From Gaiella sp038230035 (GTDB lineage: Bacteria > Actinomycetota > Thermoleophilia > Gaiellales > Gaiellaceae): a DNA stretch of 64,000 nucleotides. The translations under genes were made by a program, and so were the position numbers. The notes under the pieces are model-generated. The model was not told the origin of the DNA and did not search any database. It was given only the letters and a program-made list of their open reading frames with translations. Positions 50,528-59,082 of the stretch are shown piece after piece. How positions within the stretch are numbered: position 1 is the first letter of the stretch; each line of letters begins with the position of its first letter. The DNA lies in the NCBI GenBank assembly GCA_038230035.1, contig JBBRNX010000006.1, forward strand, positions 1-64,000. Reading direction: 5' to 3'.

Positions 50528-51988
50528 TCAGCTGGCGGCCGGCTCTGGTGGGGCAGCGAAGCCGTGCCGCACGATCTGCTCCTTCGCCGCGCGCACCTCG
50601 TCGAGCCGGCGCACTGGCCGGTTGCGCGGCGCGTCGTGCAAAAGCTCCGGCGCATCGACCGCTTCGCGGGCAATCTGCAGCATCACGTCGACGAAATGGT
50701 CGAGCCGCTCCTTCGTCTCGGTCTCGGTCGGCTCGATCATCAGCGCTTCGGGGACGACGAGCGGGAAGTAGACCGTCGGCGGATGGATATCGAAGTCCAT
50801 CAGCCGCTTCGCGACGTCCAGAGCCGAGACGCCGTGCTCTCTCTTGAGGTTTCGCGCCGAGAGGACGAACTCGTGCATGCAGTGGCGGTCGTACGGCAGC
50901 TCATAGGTGTCGCGGAGCCGCGCCAGAAGGTAGTTCGCGTTGAGCACGGCCACCTCCGACATCTCTTCGAGCGACGGCCCGTAGGCGCGCATGAAAGCGT
51001 ACGAGCGGACGAAAACCCCGAATGGGCCGGCAAACCCGCGCACCCGCCCGATCGACTTCGGCTGGTCGCGGTCGAGCCTGAAAGCATCGCCGTCGCGCAT
51101 CACGCGCGGCACCGGTAAGTACGGCTCGATGGTGTCGCGCACTGCGATTGGGCCGCCGCCCGGGCCGCCGCCTCCATGCGGCTGCGAGAACGTCTTGTGC
51201 AGGTTGATGTGGACGATGTCGAAGCCCATGTCGCCCGGACGCGACTTGCCGACCACCGCGTTCAGGTTGGCGCCGTCGTAGTAGAGGAGCGCGCCGGCGC
51301 CATGGAATATCTCGGCCACCTGCTCGATGCCTTCGTCGAACAGTCCGAGCGTCGACGGGTTCGTGAGCATCAGGCCGGCCGTGCGGTCGTTGACTTTCGC
51401 TCGGAGGTCGTCGAGATCGAGGTTGCCGCGCTCGTCCGTCGCCACCTTCTCGAGCTTGTAGCCGGCCATCGTCACGCTGGCCGGGTTCGTCCCGTGCGCG
51501 GTGTCGGCAGTGATGATCGTGTCGCGCTGCTCGCCCTCGCCTCGGTCGGCGAAGTACGCGCGCATCAGCATGAGACCTGTCAGCTCGCCCTGCGAGCCGG
51601 CGGCCGGCTGCAGCGAGATGCCAGGCAACCCGGTCATCTCGATGAGGTACTGCTCGAGCCGCCACATCAGGTCGAGCGCCCCTTGTGCACCTTCATCTTC
51701 CTGCAGGGGATGCAGATCGCGGAAGCCAGGCAGGTTGACGACGCGCTCGTTCACGCGCGGGTTGTGCTTCATCGTGCACGAACCGAGCGGGTAGAAGCCG
51801 GTGTCAATGCCGAAGTTGCGGTCGGCGAGCGCGGTGAAGTGGCGGACGAGCTCCGGCTCCGAGACCTCCGGCAAGCGAGGCGCAGTGGTGCGTCTCAGCG
51901 CTTCGGGTATCGAAGCCGCGGGAAGATCTGGCAGCGGTATCCGTCCGGCCCGGCGGCCGGACCTCGACTTCTCGTAGATCAGCTCCAC
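50528..51988 (-). CDS. gcvPB: Glycine dehydrogenase (decarboxylating) subunit 2
   Basis: The 486-residue subunit carries the PLP site of P-protein: the internal aldimine Lys265 is in IVHINLHKTFSQPHGGGGPG. Other markers are PLGSCTMKHNPRVNE, LQPAAGSQGELTGLMLMRAYF, TADTAHGTNPASVTMAGY and MLTNPSTLGLFDEGI. With subunit 1 it decarboxylates glycine and passes the aminomethyl group to lipoylated GcvH. GTG at 51988 overlaps the gcvPA stop by one base (TAGTG). The separate alpha and beta subunits contrast with the single-chain P-protein of E. coli. It is the last gene of the gcvT-H-PA-PB operon. Confidence 0.96.
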   Translation of the reverse strand: MELIYEKSRSGRRAGRIPLPDLPAASIPEALRRTTAPRLPEVSEPELVRHFTALADRNFGIDTGFYPLGSCTMKHNPRVNERVVNLPGFRDLHPLQEDEGAQGALDLMWRLEQYLIEMTGLPGISLQPAAGSQGELTGLMLMRAYFADRGEGEQRDTIITADTAHGTNPASVTMAGYKLEKVATDERGNLDLDDLRAKVNDRTAGLMLTNPSTLGLFDEGIEQVAEIFHGAGALLYYDGANLNAVVGKSRPGDMGFDIVHINLHKTFSQPHGGGGPGGGPIAVRDTIEPYLPVPRVMRDGDAFRLDRDQPKSIGRVRGFAGPFGVFVRSYAFMRAYGPSLEEMSEVAVLNANYLLARLRDTYELPYDRHCMHEFVLSARNLKREHGVSALDVAKRLMDFDIHPPTVYFPLVVPEALMIEPTETETKERLDHFVDVMLQIAREAVDAPELLHDAPRNRPVRRLDEVRAAKEQIVRHGFAAPPEPAAS

Positions 51989-53328
51989 TAGCCCGCAACC
52001 TCCTGGAGGACCTCGACGAGCCGATCGACATCGGCTGGCGTCCGCTTCTCTGTGACGGCAACGAGAAGCGCGTCGTCGAGCTCGGGGTAATCGCGGCCTA
52101 GGGCATAGCCGGGGTGCACACCGTGCTCGCGCGCGGCCTTGACGACCTCACTCGCTGGCCGTCCGACCCGGATGGCAAACTCCTTGAACGTTGCCTGATC
52201 CGCGAACGCTTCTTCGAAACCCGCCGCCTGCAGCTTGCCTCGCGCGTAGACGGCGAGCGACGTGCAGGCCTCCCCCACCTCCCGGAGCCCCTGGGGCCCG
52301 AGCCAGGACAAGTAGACGAGCCCGGCGAGCGCGAGCAGCGTCTGGTTCGTCGTCATGTTCGAGGTGGCCTTCTCCCGCCGGATGTGCTGCTCGCGGGTCT
52401 GCAGGGTGAGGACATAGCCGCGCTCGTTCGCGGCGTCTAGCGTCTCGCCGACGATGCGCCCCGGCAGCCGCCGGATGAAGTCGGTGCGCGACGCGAGGAA
52501 GCCGTAGTGCGGGCCTCCGTAGCTCTGGAAGTTGCCCGCGGCCTGGCCCTCGCCGATCGCGAGCGAGCAGCCGTACGCACCCGGCGCCTCGAGCAAGCCG
52601 AGCGATAGCGGATCGACGTGGGCGACCGAGAGCGCACCTGCGTCGTCAGCCGCAGCTGCGAGCGCGGGTGCGTCCTCGAGCACTCCGAAGAAATTCGGCT
52701 GCTGGAAGAGGACAGCTGCGGCGTCGACTGCGGCGGCTGCGAGGTCGGCCGGGTCGATCGCACCGTTGTGGTGCGCTACCTCGACGACCTCGAGGCCAAA
52801 ACCCGGCGCGTAGGTCTTCACGACTTGGCGCACCATCGGGTTGAGCGTCTCGGCAAGCACCACCTTCGTCCGCCCGGTCGCGAACTTGGCGATGTAGCAA
52901 GCGTCGGCGGCAACCGTGCAACCGTCGTAGCCGGAGGCGTTCGAGACGTCCATGCCGGTGAGCTCGCAGATCGCCGTCTGGTACTCGAAGATCGCCTGCA
53001 GCGCGCCCTGGCTCATCTCCGGCTGGTAGGGCGTGTATGCCGTGAGGAACTCGCCGCGGGAAAGCACCGCGTCCACGACGGCGGGAACGTAGTGGTCGTA
53101 GACGCCCGCGCCGAGAAACGAGAGCTCGACGCCGGTGTGCGCATTGCGTGAGGCGAGTCGCTCGAAGAGAGCAGTGATCTCCTGCTCCGTCAGCTCCGGC
53201 TCGACGGCGAGGTCACCCGCGAAGCGGACGCCCGCTGGGATCTGCTCGAACAGGTCGTCGACCGACGAGACACCGATCGCCGCGAGCATCTCGTCGCGGT
53301 CGCGATCGGTCAGCGACAGGTAGCCCAC
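51988..53328 (-). CDS. gcvPA: Glycine dehydrogenase (decarboxylating) subunit 1
   Basis: The 446-residue subunit corresponds to the N-terminal half of full-length P-protein and lacks the PLP lysine, which is in GcvPB. Identifying blocks are YLSLTDRDRDEMLAAIGV, GAGVYDHYVPAVVDAVLSRGEFLTAYTPYQPEMSQGALQAIFEYQTAICELTGMDVSNASGYDG, and GPHYGFLAS. It ends LVEVLQEVAG. It forms the heterodimer or heterotetramer with GcvPB. The ATG at 53328 is three bases after the gcvH stop, so the operon is nearly gapless. Confidence 0.96.
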   Translation of the reverse strand: MGYLSLTDRDRDEMLAAIGVSSVDDLFEQIPAGVRFAGDLAVEPELTEQEITALFERLASRNAHTGVELSFLGAGVYDHYVPAVVDAVLSRGEFLTAYTPYQPEMSQGALQAIFEYQTAICELTGMDVSNASGYDGCTVAADACYIAKFATGRTKVVLAETLNPMVRQVVKTYAPGFGLEVVEVAHHNGAIDPADLAAAAVDAAAVLFQQPNFFGVLEDAPALAAAADDAGALSVAHVDPLSLGLLEAPGAYGCSLAIGEGQAAGNFQSYGGPHYGFLASRTDFIRRLPGRIVGETLDAANERGYVLTLQTREQHIRREKATSNMTTNQTLLALAGLVYLSWLGPQGLREVGEACTSLAVYARGKLQAAGFEEAFADQATFKEFAIRVGRPASEVVKAAREHGVHPGYALGRDYPELDDALLVAVTEKRTPADVDRLVEVLQEVAG

Positions 53329-53331
53329 GCC

Positions 53332-53727
53332 TTAGAGCTCCGCGATGTACGCGACGTACGACGCGGCGTCCAGAAGACTGTCGACCTCGGCTGAATCCGC
53401 GAGCCTGACGCGCACGAGCCAGCCCTGTCCGTAAGGGTCGTCGTTCACGAGCTCCGGCGCGTCGACAGCAGCGTCGTTGACCGCGACGATCTCGCCTGAC
53501 AGCGGCGCGATCACGTCGGACACCGCTTTGACGGATTCGACCTCACCGTAGGACGCCCCGACCGCGATCGTCGTCCCAACCGTCGGCGCCTCGAAGTGAA
53601 CGAGCTCGCCCAGCGAATCCTGTGCGAACCAGGTGATGCCGAGCACCGCCTCGTCGCCTTCGATGCGAGCCCAATCGTGATCCTTGTGGTAGCGGAGATC
53701 GTCGGGATAGCTCTCGGCTGCTGCCAT
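53332..53727 (-). CDS. gcvH: Glycine cleavage system H protein
   Basis: The 131-residue lipoyl carrier shuttles the aminomethyl group from P- to T-protein. The lipoylation loop is GEVESVKAVSDV with Lys67. It has the usual beta-sandwich flanks: DLRYHKDHDWARIEGDEAVLGITWFAQDSLGEL and PELVNDDPYGQGWLVRVRL. ATG at 53727 gives MAAAESYPDDL. The open frame reaches further back into gcvT but that part is unlike the family. Lipoate attachment would need LplA or LipA/LipB, which are not in this window. Confidence 0.96.
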   Translation of the reverse strand: MAAAESYPDDLRYHKDHDWARIEGDEAVLGITWFAQDSLGELVHFEAPTVGTTIAVGASYGEVESVKAVSDVIAPLSGEIVAVNDAAVDAPELVNDDPYGQGWLVRVRLADSAEVDSLLDAASYVAYIAEL

Positions 53728-53731
53728 TCGT

Positions 53732-54838
53732 TCAGTGCTCCTCTCGCGTGTAGATCGGCTTACGAACCACTCTCCCACGTCGGGGGCGCCCGCGGACGTC
53801 GACCACGAGCTCAGTTCCTGCGTCCGCTTGCGCGGCGGGAACGTAGCCCATGCCGATGCCGACGTCGAGCGATGGTGAATGCGTTCCCGACGTCACCTCG
53901 CCGCCACCCGCGATCGTCATGCCCTGTCGCGGCACCGCCTTCTCCTCCATGGTGAAGGCGATGAGCTTTCGGGCTGGGCCGTCAGCCTTCACGCGGCGCA
54001 GGACGTCGACGCCCATGAACTCCTTGTCGAGCGCGCACGTCCAGGCGAGCCCGGCCGAGATCGCATCCGTCTCCGTCGTGATGTCGTTGCCGTGCAGCGG
54101 GTAGCAGACCTCGAGACGGAGGGTGTCGCGTGCGCCGAGCCCGCACGGCGTCGCACCCCGTTCGACGATCGCGTCCCAGAGCGCAACCGCATCCTCGGCG
54201 GAGCACAGGAGCTCCACGCCGCGCTCGCCCGTGTACCCCGTACGACAGATCATCACCTCGACCCCGCCGACGAGGCCCATCTCGTGGGTGAACGCCGGAG
54301 CATCGGGAAGACCGAGCTTCTCGATGCTATCGGGGCCCTGAACCGCCAGCAGCGCGTAGTCGTCCGATGCGTCGCGCACAGAGGAGCCGCGCTGCTCCCG
54401 CTCGGCAAGCCATCCGAACGCCGTTTCGCGGTTCCCAGCGTTGACCACGAGGAGGTAGTGCGCCAGCTCGATCCGGTAGGCGATGAGGTCGTCGACGATG
54501 CCGCCGCGCTCGTTCGTCAGCAACGTGTATTGCGCTTCGCCGTCGCCGATCCGATCGAGGTCGTTGGAGAGCAGACGTTGCAGCAGCTCATGCGCGGTCG
54601 GGCCCTCGACATGCAGCTGACCCATGTGCGAGACGTCGAAGACACCCCAACTCCGCCGCACGGCGAGGTGCTCCGGGATGACGCCTTCGTACTGGACAGG
54701 CATCTCCCAGCCGGCGAACGGCACGAGTCGTGCTCCGAGTGCGACGTGACGCTCGTAGAGCGGCGTACGCCGGAGATCCTGCGCGCTGCCCGGCGAATCG
54801 ACCACGGCCGCGACTCTACGCCGTCGACCCCACCGCAC
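53732..54838 (-). CDS. gcvT: Aminomethyltransferase (T protein)
   Basis: The 368-residue enzyme moves the methylene carbon to tetrahydrofolate and releases ammonia. Its blocks are LYERHVALGARLVPFAGWEMPVQYEGVIPEHLAVR, FDVSHMGQLHVEGP, the folate-site LLVVNAGNRE, RTGYTGERGVELL (catalytic Asp nearby) and GARDTLRLE. Start GTG at 54838; GTG at 54805, 11 codons later, is equally plausible and nearer the conserved region. It follows ftsZ by 36 bases, so the operon could be read from the division cluster or from a nearby promoter. No glycine riboswitch was recognised in the gap. Confidence 0.95.
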   Translation of the reverse strand: MRWGRRRRVAAVVDSPGSAQDLRRTPLYERHVALGARLVPFAGWEMPVQYEGVIPEHLAVRRSWGVFDVSHMGQLHVEGPTAHELLQRLLSNDLDRIGDGEAQYTLLTNERGGIVDDLIAYRIELAHYLLVVNAGNRETAFGWLAEREQRGSSVRDASDDYALLAVQGPDSIEKLGLPDAPAFTHEMGLVGGVEVMICRTGYTGERGVELLCSAEDAVALWDAIVERGATPCGLGARDTLRLEVCYPLHGNDITTETDAISAGLAWTCALDKEFMGVDVLRRVKADGPARKLIAFTMEEKAVPRQGMTIAGGGEVTSGTHSPSLDVGIGMGYVPAAQADAGTELVVDVRGRPRRGRVVRKPIYTREEH

Positions 54839-54874
54839 GCGTCGATCACGGCGGGGAGCGGCAGCGGTGCCGGG

Positions 54875-55936
54875 CTAGCTGTCCTTCAGGAAGCTCGGGA
54901 TGTCGATGTCGTCGGCCGAGGCCGCTGCGGCGGTTGCGCGCGACGATCCCCCCACCGCAACAGGAGCCTCGGCCCGGCGGCGGCGCGGCCGCGAGCCGAA
55001 ACCGGTCGCGATGACTGTCACCCGCACCTCGTCCTTCAGCGCGTCGTCGATGACCGCCCCGAAGATAACGTTCGCGTTCGGATCCGCATGGCTGGTCACG
55101 ACCTCGGCGGCCTCGTTCACCTCGAACAAGCCGAGATCAGGACCACCTGTGATGCTGAGCAGGATGCCCGTGGCGCCGTCGAGCGTCGTCTCGAGCAACG
55201 GCGACGAAACCGCAGCGGTCGCCGCAGCTGCTGCCCGGCCTTCACCGCTTGCGCTCCCGATGCCCATCAGCGCGGACCCTGCGTCGCGCATGATCGTCCG
55301 CACGTCGGCGAAGTCGAGGTTGACGAGACCCGGCTCTGTGATCAACGTCGTAATTCCCTGAACGCCCTGTCGGAGGATGTCGTCCGCGATGCGGAACGCC
55401 TCCTTCATCGGCGTGCGCTTTTCGACGACCTGGAGCAGCCGGTCGTTCTCGATCACGATCAGCGTGTCGAGCCGGTCGCGCAGGTTCTGAATGCCGAGCT
55501 CCGCCTGTTCGGCGCGGCGCCGACCCTCGAACGCGAAGGGTCGCGTGACGACACCGACGGTCAGCGCCTCGAGCTCGCGCCCGAGCTCTGCCAGGACCGG
55601 CGCGGCGCCGGTCCCCGTGCCGCCGCCCTCACCGGCAGTGACGAAGACCATGTCGGCGCCCTTCAGCGCCTCCTTCAACTCGTCGCGCGTCTCCTGCGCA
55701 GCTGCGTGCCCGACAGCCGGGTCCGCGCCGGCGCCGAGGCCCCGCGTCGACTTCGAGCCGATCTGAATCTTGAGGTCGGCGTCGCTCTCGAGGAGCGCCT
55801 GAGCATCGGTGTTGACCGCGATGAACTCGACGCCGGAAAGACCGGCGCCGACCATCCGATTGACGGCGTTCGTCCCGCCGCCACCGACACCGACGACCTT
55901 GATAACTGCGAGGTAGTTACCCGTCTGGCTGCTCAT
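54875..55936 (-). CDS. ftsZ: Cell division protein FtsZ
   Basis: The 353-residue tubulin homologue forms the Z ring. The GTP-binding signature is FVTAGEGGGTGTGAAP, the N-terminal motif is KVVGVGGGGTNAVNRM, the T7 loop reads NLDFADVRTIMRDAGSALMGIG, and the C-terminal peptide DDIDIPSFLKDS is the usual FtsW/SepF-binding tail. The linker after the core is short (about 25 residues) and Ala/Arg-rich. ATG at 55936 begins MSSQTGNYLAVIKV; an upstream in-frame ATG at 55969 would add 11 residues. A TTGACA promoter lies in the 114-base gap to ftsQ. No ftsA is present, as expected in actinobacteria. Confidence 0.98.
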   Translation of the reverse strand: MSSQTGNYLAVIKVVGVGGGGTNAVNRMVGAGLSGVEFIAVNTDAQALLESDADLKIQIGSKSTRGLGAGADPAVGHAAAQETRDELKEALKGADMVFVTAGEGGGTGTGAAPVLAELGRELEALTVGVVTRPFAFEGRRRAEQAELGIQNLRDRLDTLIVIENDRLLQVVEKRTPMKEAFRIADDILRQGVQGITTLITEPGLVNLDFADVRTIMRDAGSALMGIGSASGEGRAAAAATAAVSSPLLETTLDGATGILLSITGGPDLGLFEVNEAAEVVTSHADPNANVIFGAVIDDALKDEVRVTVIATGFGSRPRRRRAEAPVAVGGSSRATAAAASADDIDIPSFLKDS

Positions 55937-56012
55937 CTCAACCTGCCTCTCGACCTTCCTCAACGTCAAGCTCTCATCGAGCTTATGGGATACAAGCTCC
56001 TGGTACGCGACC

Positions 56013-56042
56013 AGCGTACGAACTCCTTGTCGGCAATGTCAA
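56013..56042 (-). promoter_or_regulatory. Candidate ftsZ promoter
   Basis: On the minus strand a perfect TTGACA (56042-56037) is followed after 18 bases by TACGCT (56018-56013), which keeps the T-A---T positions of a -10. Transcription would start about 70 bases before the ATG. The leader contains a GAGCTT/AAGCTC hairpin (55979-55999). It would let ftsZ be expressed above the level of the murF-ftsQ transcript. Confidence 0.5.
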
Positions 56043-56050
56043 CAGGTATC

Positions 56051-57016
56051 TCAAGGTCCACTAGAGACTGGAGTCTTAACCTCAACCTGAGACTTTAGGG
56101 TTTGCCCGGTGCTCTCGCCGGTCGTAGTCGGCGCCGTCCTGCTCGTGTCGAGCACCGTTCCGGAGACTGGCCGATCGGGAACGCTCACGTCCACGTAGCG
56201 GGTGCTCGCGTCGATGAGCGGCAGAACGTTCGCCGCGACCGCAAGCTTCAGCGGCACATCGTGCTGATCGCCCAGGCGAACCTCCACCCCGGACCGCAGC
56301 ACCAAGGTGAGATCACCTTTCGTCGTCTGGACCGACGTGATCCGGGCCGGGAAGCGCATCGCCGTCAGCGGCGTCACCGCCTGGAGCGCCGGCAGCAGCG
56401 ACGTATCGACGGGCGCGCCAACACTGAACGACACGCCCTTGCCGATCCAGATCCGCGGCAACCCCGCCCGCGCACCACGGGCGAGCCCCGCCATCACTCG
56501 TCCGCGGGCCGAGACAAGCCATGACGCGGAGCCTTGTCGGACGACGGCGACGGGTCGCTCCGGGACCACTGTGACACGCAAGGTGTGCGGGAACGCGCGA
56601 TCGAACGAGACGGAGAGGACCGCCGGCAGCGAGGTGAGTGTCGTCCGGGCCTGGTCGAGATCGATGCGAAGCAGGCTCGTCCCGAGATCGTCCCGGAGAG
56701 CGTGCTGCACCTGAAGGGCGACCGCCGGTGGCGCACCGGAGACGGAAACCGTCCGTACAGCGAAGACCGACGTCTCGCGCGCCGCGACGTACGCACCGGC
56801 CGCGCCGACCAGCAGAGCGCTTGCGAGGAGGATCGATCGCCCGGACGGGAGAAGCCGCGAGCGGGCGGAGTAGACGTGTGGCTGCTCGGTCGGGAACGGT
56901 CCGGGCGCGGCTTCGGGGTGGGCCGGCGCCGCACGTGGTTGGGCCTCGCGCACGCCCCAGCGCGGTCCGCGGTTGGCTCGTCCCCGTATTGCCACCGGGC
57001 GAACTTCGCCGCCCAC
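56051..57016 (-). CDS. ftsQ: Cell division protein FtsQ
   Basis: The 321-residue bitopic protein links early and late divisome parts. An N-terminal cytoplasmic tail of about 55 residues (Arg/Pro-rich) precedes one membrane helix (SILLASALLVGAAGAYVAA) and an external POTRA domain beginning SVFAVRTVSVSG, followed by the beta domain (SVSFDRAFPHTLRVTVVPERPVAVVR). The C-terminus extends through DTSRTAPTTTGESTGQTLKSQVEVKTP, a Thr/Ser-rich tail. It lies directly after murB (21 bases) and before the ftsZ promoter. GTG at 57016 is the start. Sequence divergence is normal for FtsQ, so the assignment also rests on the gene order. Confidence 0.92.
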   Translation of the reverse strand: MGGEVRPVAIRGRANRGPRWGVREAQPRAAPAHPEAAPGPFPTEQPHVYSARSRLLPSGRSILLASALLVGAAGAYVAARETSVFAVRTVSVSGAPPAVALQVQHALRDDLGTSLLRIDLDQARTTLTSLPAVLSVSFDRAFPHTLRVTVVPERPVAVVRQGSASWLVSARGRVMAGLARGARAGLPRIWIGKGVSFSVGAPVDTSLLPALQAVTPLTAMRFPARITSVQTTKGDLTLVLRSGVEVRLGDQHDVPLKLAVAANVLPLIDASTRYVDVSVPDRPVSGTVLDTSRTAPTTTGESTGQTLKSQVEVKTPVSSGP

Positions 57017-57037
57017 ACGGGAGCTCCTACCCGCGGT

Positions 57038-57910
57038 TCACGCGACGGAAAGGTCGCCGAGCAGGACGACCTCGTGCTCCAACTCCACGCCGTGCTGCTC
57101 GCGTGCCCGCCGCCGAGCTTCCGTCATGAGTGCAATACAGTCGGCGCTCGTCGCTCCGCCTGCGTTCTCGATGAAGTTCGCGTGCTTCGGCGAGATCAGC
57201 GCACCCCCGAGCCGGAAGCCCTTGAGGTCGCACGATTCGAGCAGCCTTCCCGCTCCCACCTCGCCGGACGGATTCTTGAAGACCGATCCGAACGTCCGCT
57301 TATTCGTCGGTTGGGTTGCTTTCCGGAGAGCCACGAGCTCGGCGATGCGAGCCACAATCTCGTCACGTGGACGGGGCTCGAGCCGGAATTCGGCTGCGGC
57401 CACGATCTGCCCGGCTCGGAGATCGGAGTGGCGATACGAGAGACCGAGCTCGGTCGGTGTCAGCCAACCGCTTCCGTCGGCGGTCGCGACGTAGGCGCGC
57501 ACGAGAATGGCTGCCCAGTCCGAGCCGTACGCGCCCGCGTTCATCCACACCCCGCCGCCGACGGTGCCGGGAATGGCGCACGCGAACTCGAATCCGCCGA
57601 GACCGGCATCGCGGGCCCGATGGAGGCACACGGCGTTTGTTGCGCCACCGCCGGCGATCAACAGATCGCCCTCGACCCGCGCCTCGGCCAGCGACCCGGC
57701 AAGCCGAAGCACGAGCGCCTCGACACCGGCATCGGCGACCAGCAGGTTCGAACCGAGCCCGACTGCTCTGGCGGGAAGGTTGCGCTCCGCCGCGAATCGC
57801 AGCGCGTCCTCGAGCTCGCTGACTGTCTCGGGTCGGGCAAACGCCCGCGCCGGCCCGCCGGTACCAATGGTCGTGAAACGAGAGAGAGGGACATCGGTTT
57901 CGGCAGTCAT
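57038..57910 (-). CDS. murB: UDP-N-acetylenolpyruvoylglucosamine reductase
   Basis: The 290-residue FAD enzyme makes UDP-MurNAc. The FAD-binding block is AVGLGSNLLVADAGVEALVLRL, preceded by the RFTTIGTGGPARAF loop. The central block FEFACAIPGTVGGGVWMNAGAYG and the catalytic segment GSVFKNPSGEVGAGRLLE (Ser) are present, and the terminal Glu-containing helix VELEHEVVLLG follows. The absence of the Tyr loop places it in type II MurB. ATG at 57910 overlaps the murC stop by four bases (ATGA). Upstream frame codons are a shadow of murC. Confidence 0.95.
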   Translation of the reverse strand: MTAETDVPLSRFTTIGTGGPARAFARPETVSELEDALRFAAERNLPARAVGLGSNLLVADAGVEALVLRLAGSLAEARVEGDLLIAGGGATNAVCLHRARDAGLGGFEFACAIPGTVGGGVWMNAGAYGSDWAAILVRAYVATADGSGWLTPTELGLSYRHSDLRAGQIVAAAEFRLEPRPRDEIVARIAELVALRKATQPTNKRTFGSVFKNPSGEVGAGRLLESCDLKGFRLGGALISPKHANFIENAGGATSADCIALMTEARRRAREQHGVELEHEVVLLGDLSVA

Positions 57911-59082
57911 TGCGGCAGCCCTGCGACGATCGCGCGCGCGACCTTCCATGGCTCGCCCACACCGAACGTCACCACGACATCGCCGGGCCTGATCCAGGCC
58001 AGCACCAGCTCGGTTGCGTCGTCGAGCGTCGCTGCCCAGCCCGCTCGGACGGAGAACGGAAGTCGATCGAGCACCCACTTCCCGGTCACACCGTCACGCG
58101 GCTCGTCACGGCCACCGAGGATCTCGGTCACGACGACGAGGTCGGCCAGTGCGAGCGAGTCGGCGAGTTCCGCCGCGAGCTGGCGTGTCCGTTCGTGCAC
58201 GTGAGGCTGGTAGACGGCGACCAGGCGGCCGCTGCACCGCTCGCGAGCCGTTCGCAGCGTCACGGCGAGCTCCGTCGGGTTGTGGCCGTAGTCGTCGTAG
58301 ACCGCAACCCCGCCCCGCTCGCCGACTAGCTGGAGCCTCCGATCGACCCCGGCGAATCGGGCGAGCACGGGCTCCGCGTCAGCGCGGGGTACACCAGCGA
58401 GCTCCAGCGCCGACAGCGCAGCCGCCGCGTTCTGCTGGTTGTGCCCGCCTGCGACTGCGAGCTCGCCGGCGTACGGCTCCAGATCCCAGCTCCGCACGAT
58501 GCTGGGAACCGCGGCGAGCCACTCCTCGAAAAACGCACGCAGCTCGGTTTGCGAGCCGTAGGAGGCGTGGTGGTCGAGCTCGACGTTCGTGACAACCGCG
58601 ATCTCGGGCCGCAGCGCACCGATCGAGCGGTCGGACTCGTCGCCTTCCACCACGAGCCAGCCGCCGCCGGCCGCGGCGTTGCCGCCGAGTTGGGGCACAA
58701 CCCCGCCGATGATCCACGCTGGATCGCGACCGGTCTCGCGCAGGACGAACGCAATCATCGCGGCAGTCGTCGTCTTGCCGTGCGCGCCACCGACGACGAT
58801 CGATGGCTGCGCCGCGACGAGCTCCGCCAGGAAGTCTGCGCGAGGGGTTCCTTCGATGCGGCCCTTGTGTGCGGTGGAGACGACGACCTCCCACCCGGGC
58901 GGCGGCATCGGCTCGCCGGCGAGGTCGATCGCGACGCCGTCGAGTGTCTCCATGAAGATCGTCTCGCGGAGATCCCAGCCACGCACCTCGGCGCCGAGCG
59001 CGCGGGCGATGTTCGCGTAAGCGGAGAGCCCCGAGCCGCCGATGCCGACGAAATAGATGCGGCGACCCTCAAGCGCGTGCAA
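57907..59082 (-). CDS. murC: UDP-N-acetylmuramate--L-alanine ligase
   Basis: The 391-residue ligase adds L-Ala to UDP-MurNAc. The N-terminal Rossmann block is IYFVGIGGSGLSAYA. The ATP loop is VVGGAHGKTTTAAMIAFVL. The Mur ligase signature is in LVVEGDESDRS and TNVELDHHASYGSQTEL, and the last domain has VYDDYGHNPTELAVTLRTAR. It is about 60-70 residues shorter than E. coli MurC, mostly in the middle domain, but keeps all motifs. The start is TTG at 59082, overlapping the murG stop by 14 bases with AGGAG ten bases upstream; no ATG or GTG is as well placed. Confidence 0.93.
   Translation of the reverse strand: MHALEGRRIYFVGIGGSGLSAYANIARALGAEVRGWDLRETIFMETLDGVAIDLAGEPMPPPGWEVVVSTAHKGRIEGTPRADFLAELVAAQPSIVVGGAHGKTTTAAMIAFVLRETGRDPAWIIGGVVPQLGGNAAAGGGWLVVEGDESDRSIGALRPEIAVVTNVELDHHASYGSQTELRAFFEEWLAAVPSIVRSWDLEPYAGELAVAGGHNQQNAAAALSALELAGVPRADAEPVLARFAGVDRRLQLVGERGGVAVYDDYGHNPTELAVTLRTARERCSGRLVAVYQPHVHERTRQLAAELADSLALADLVVVTEILGGRDEPRDGVTGKWVLDRLPFSVRAGWAATLDDATELVLAWIRPGDVVVTFGVGEPWKVARAIVAGLPQ

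Noticed and set aside
54839..54874. Glycine riboswitch ahead of gcvT
   Set aside because: The 36-base gap to ftsZ is too short, and no tandem glycine-aptamer core could be recognised there or in the ftsZ end.
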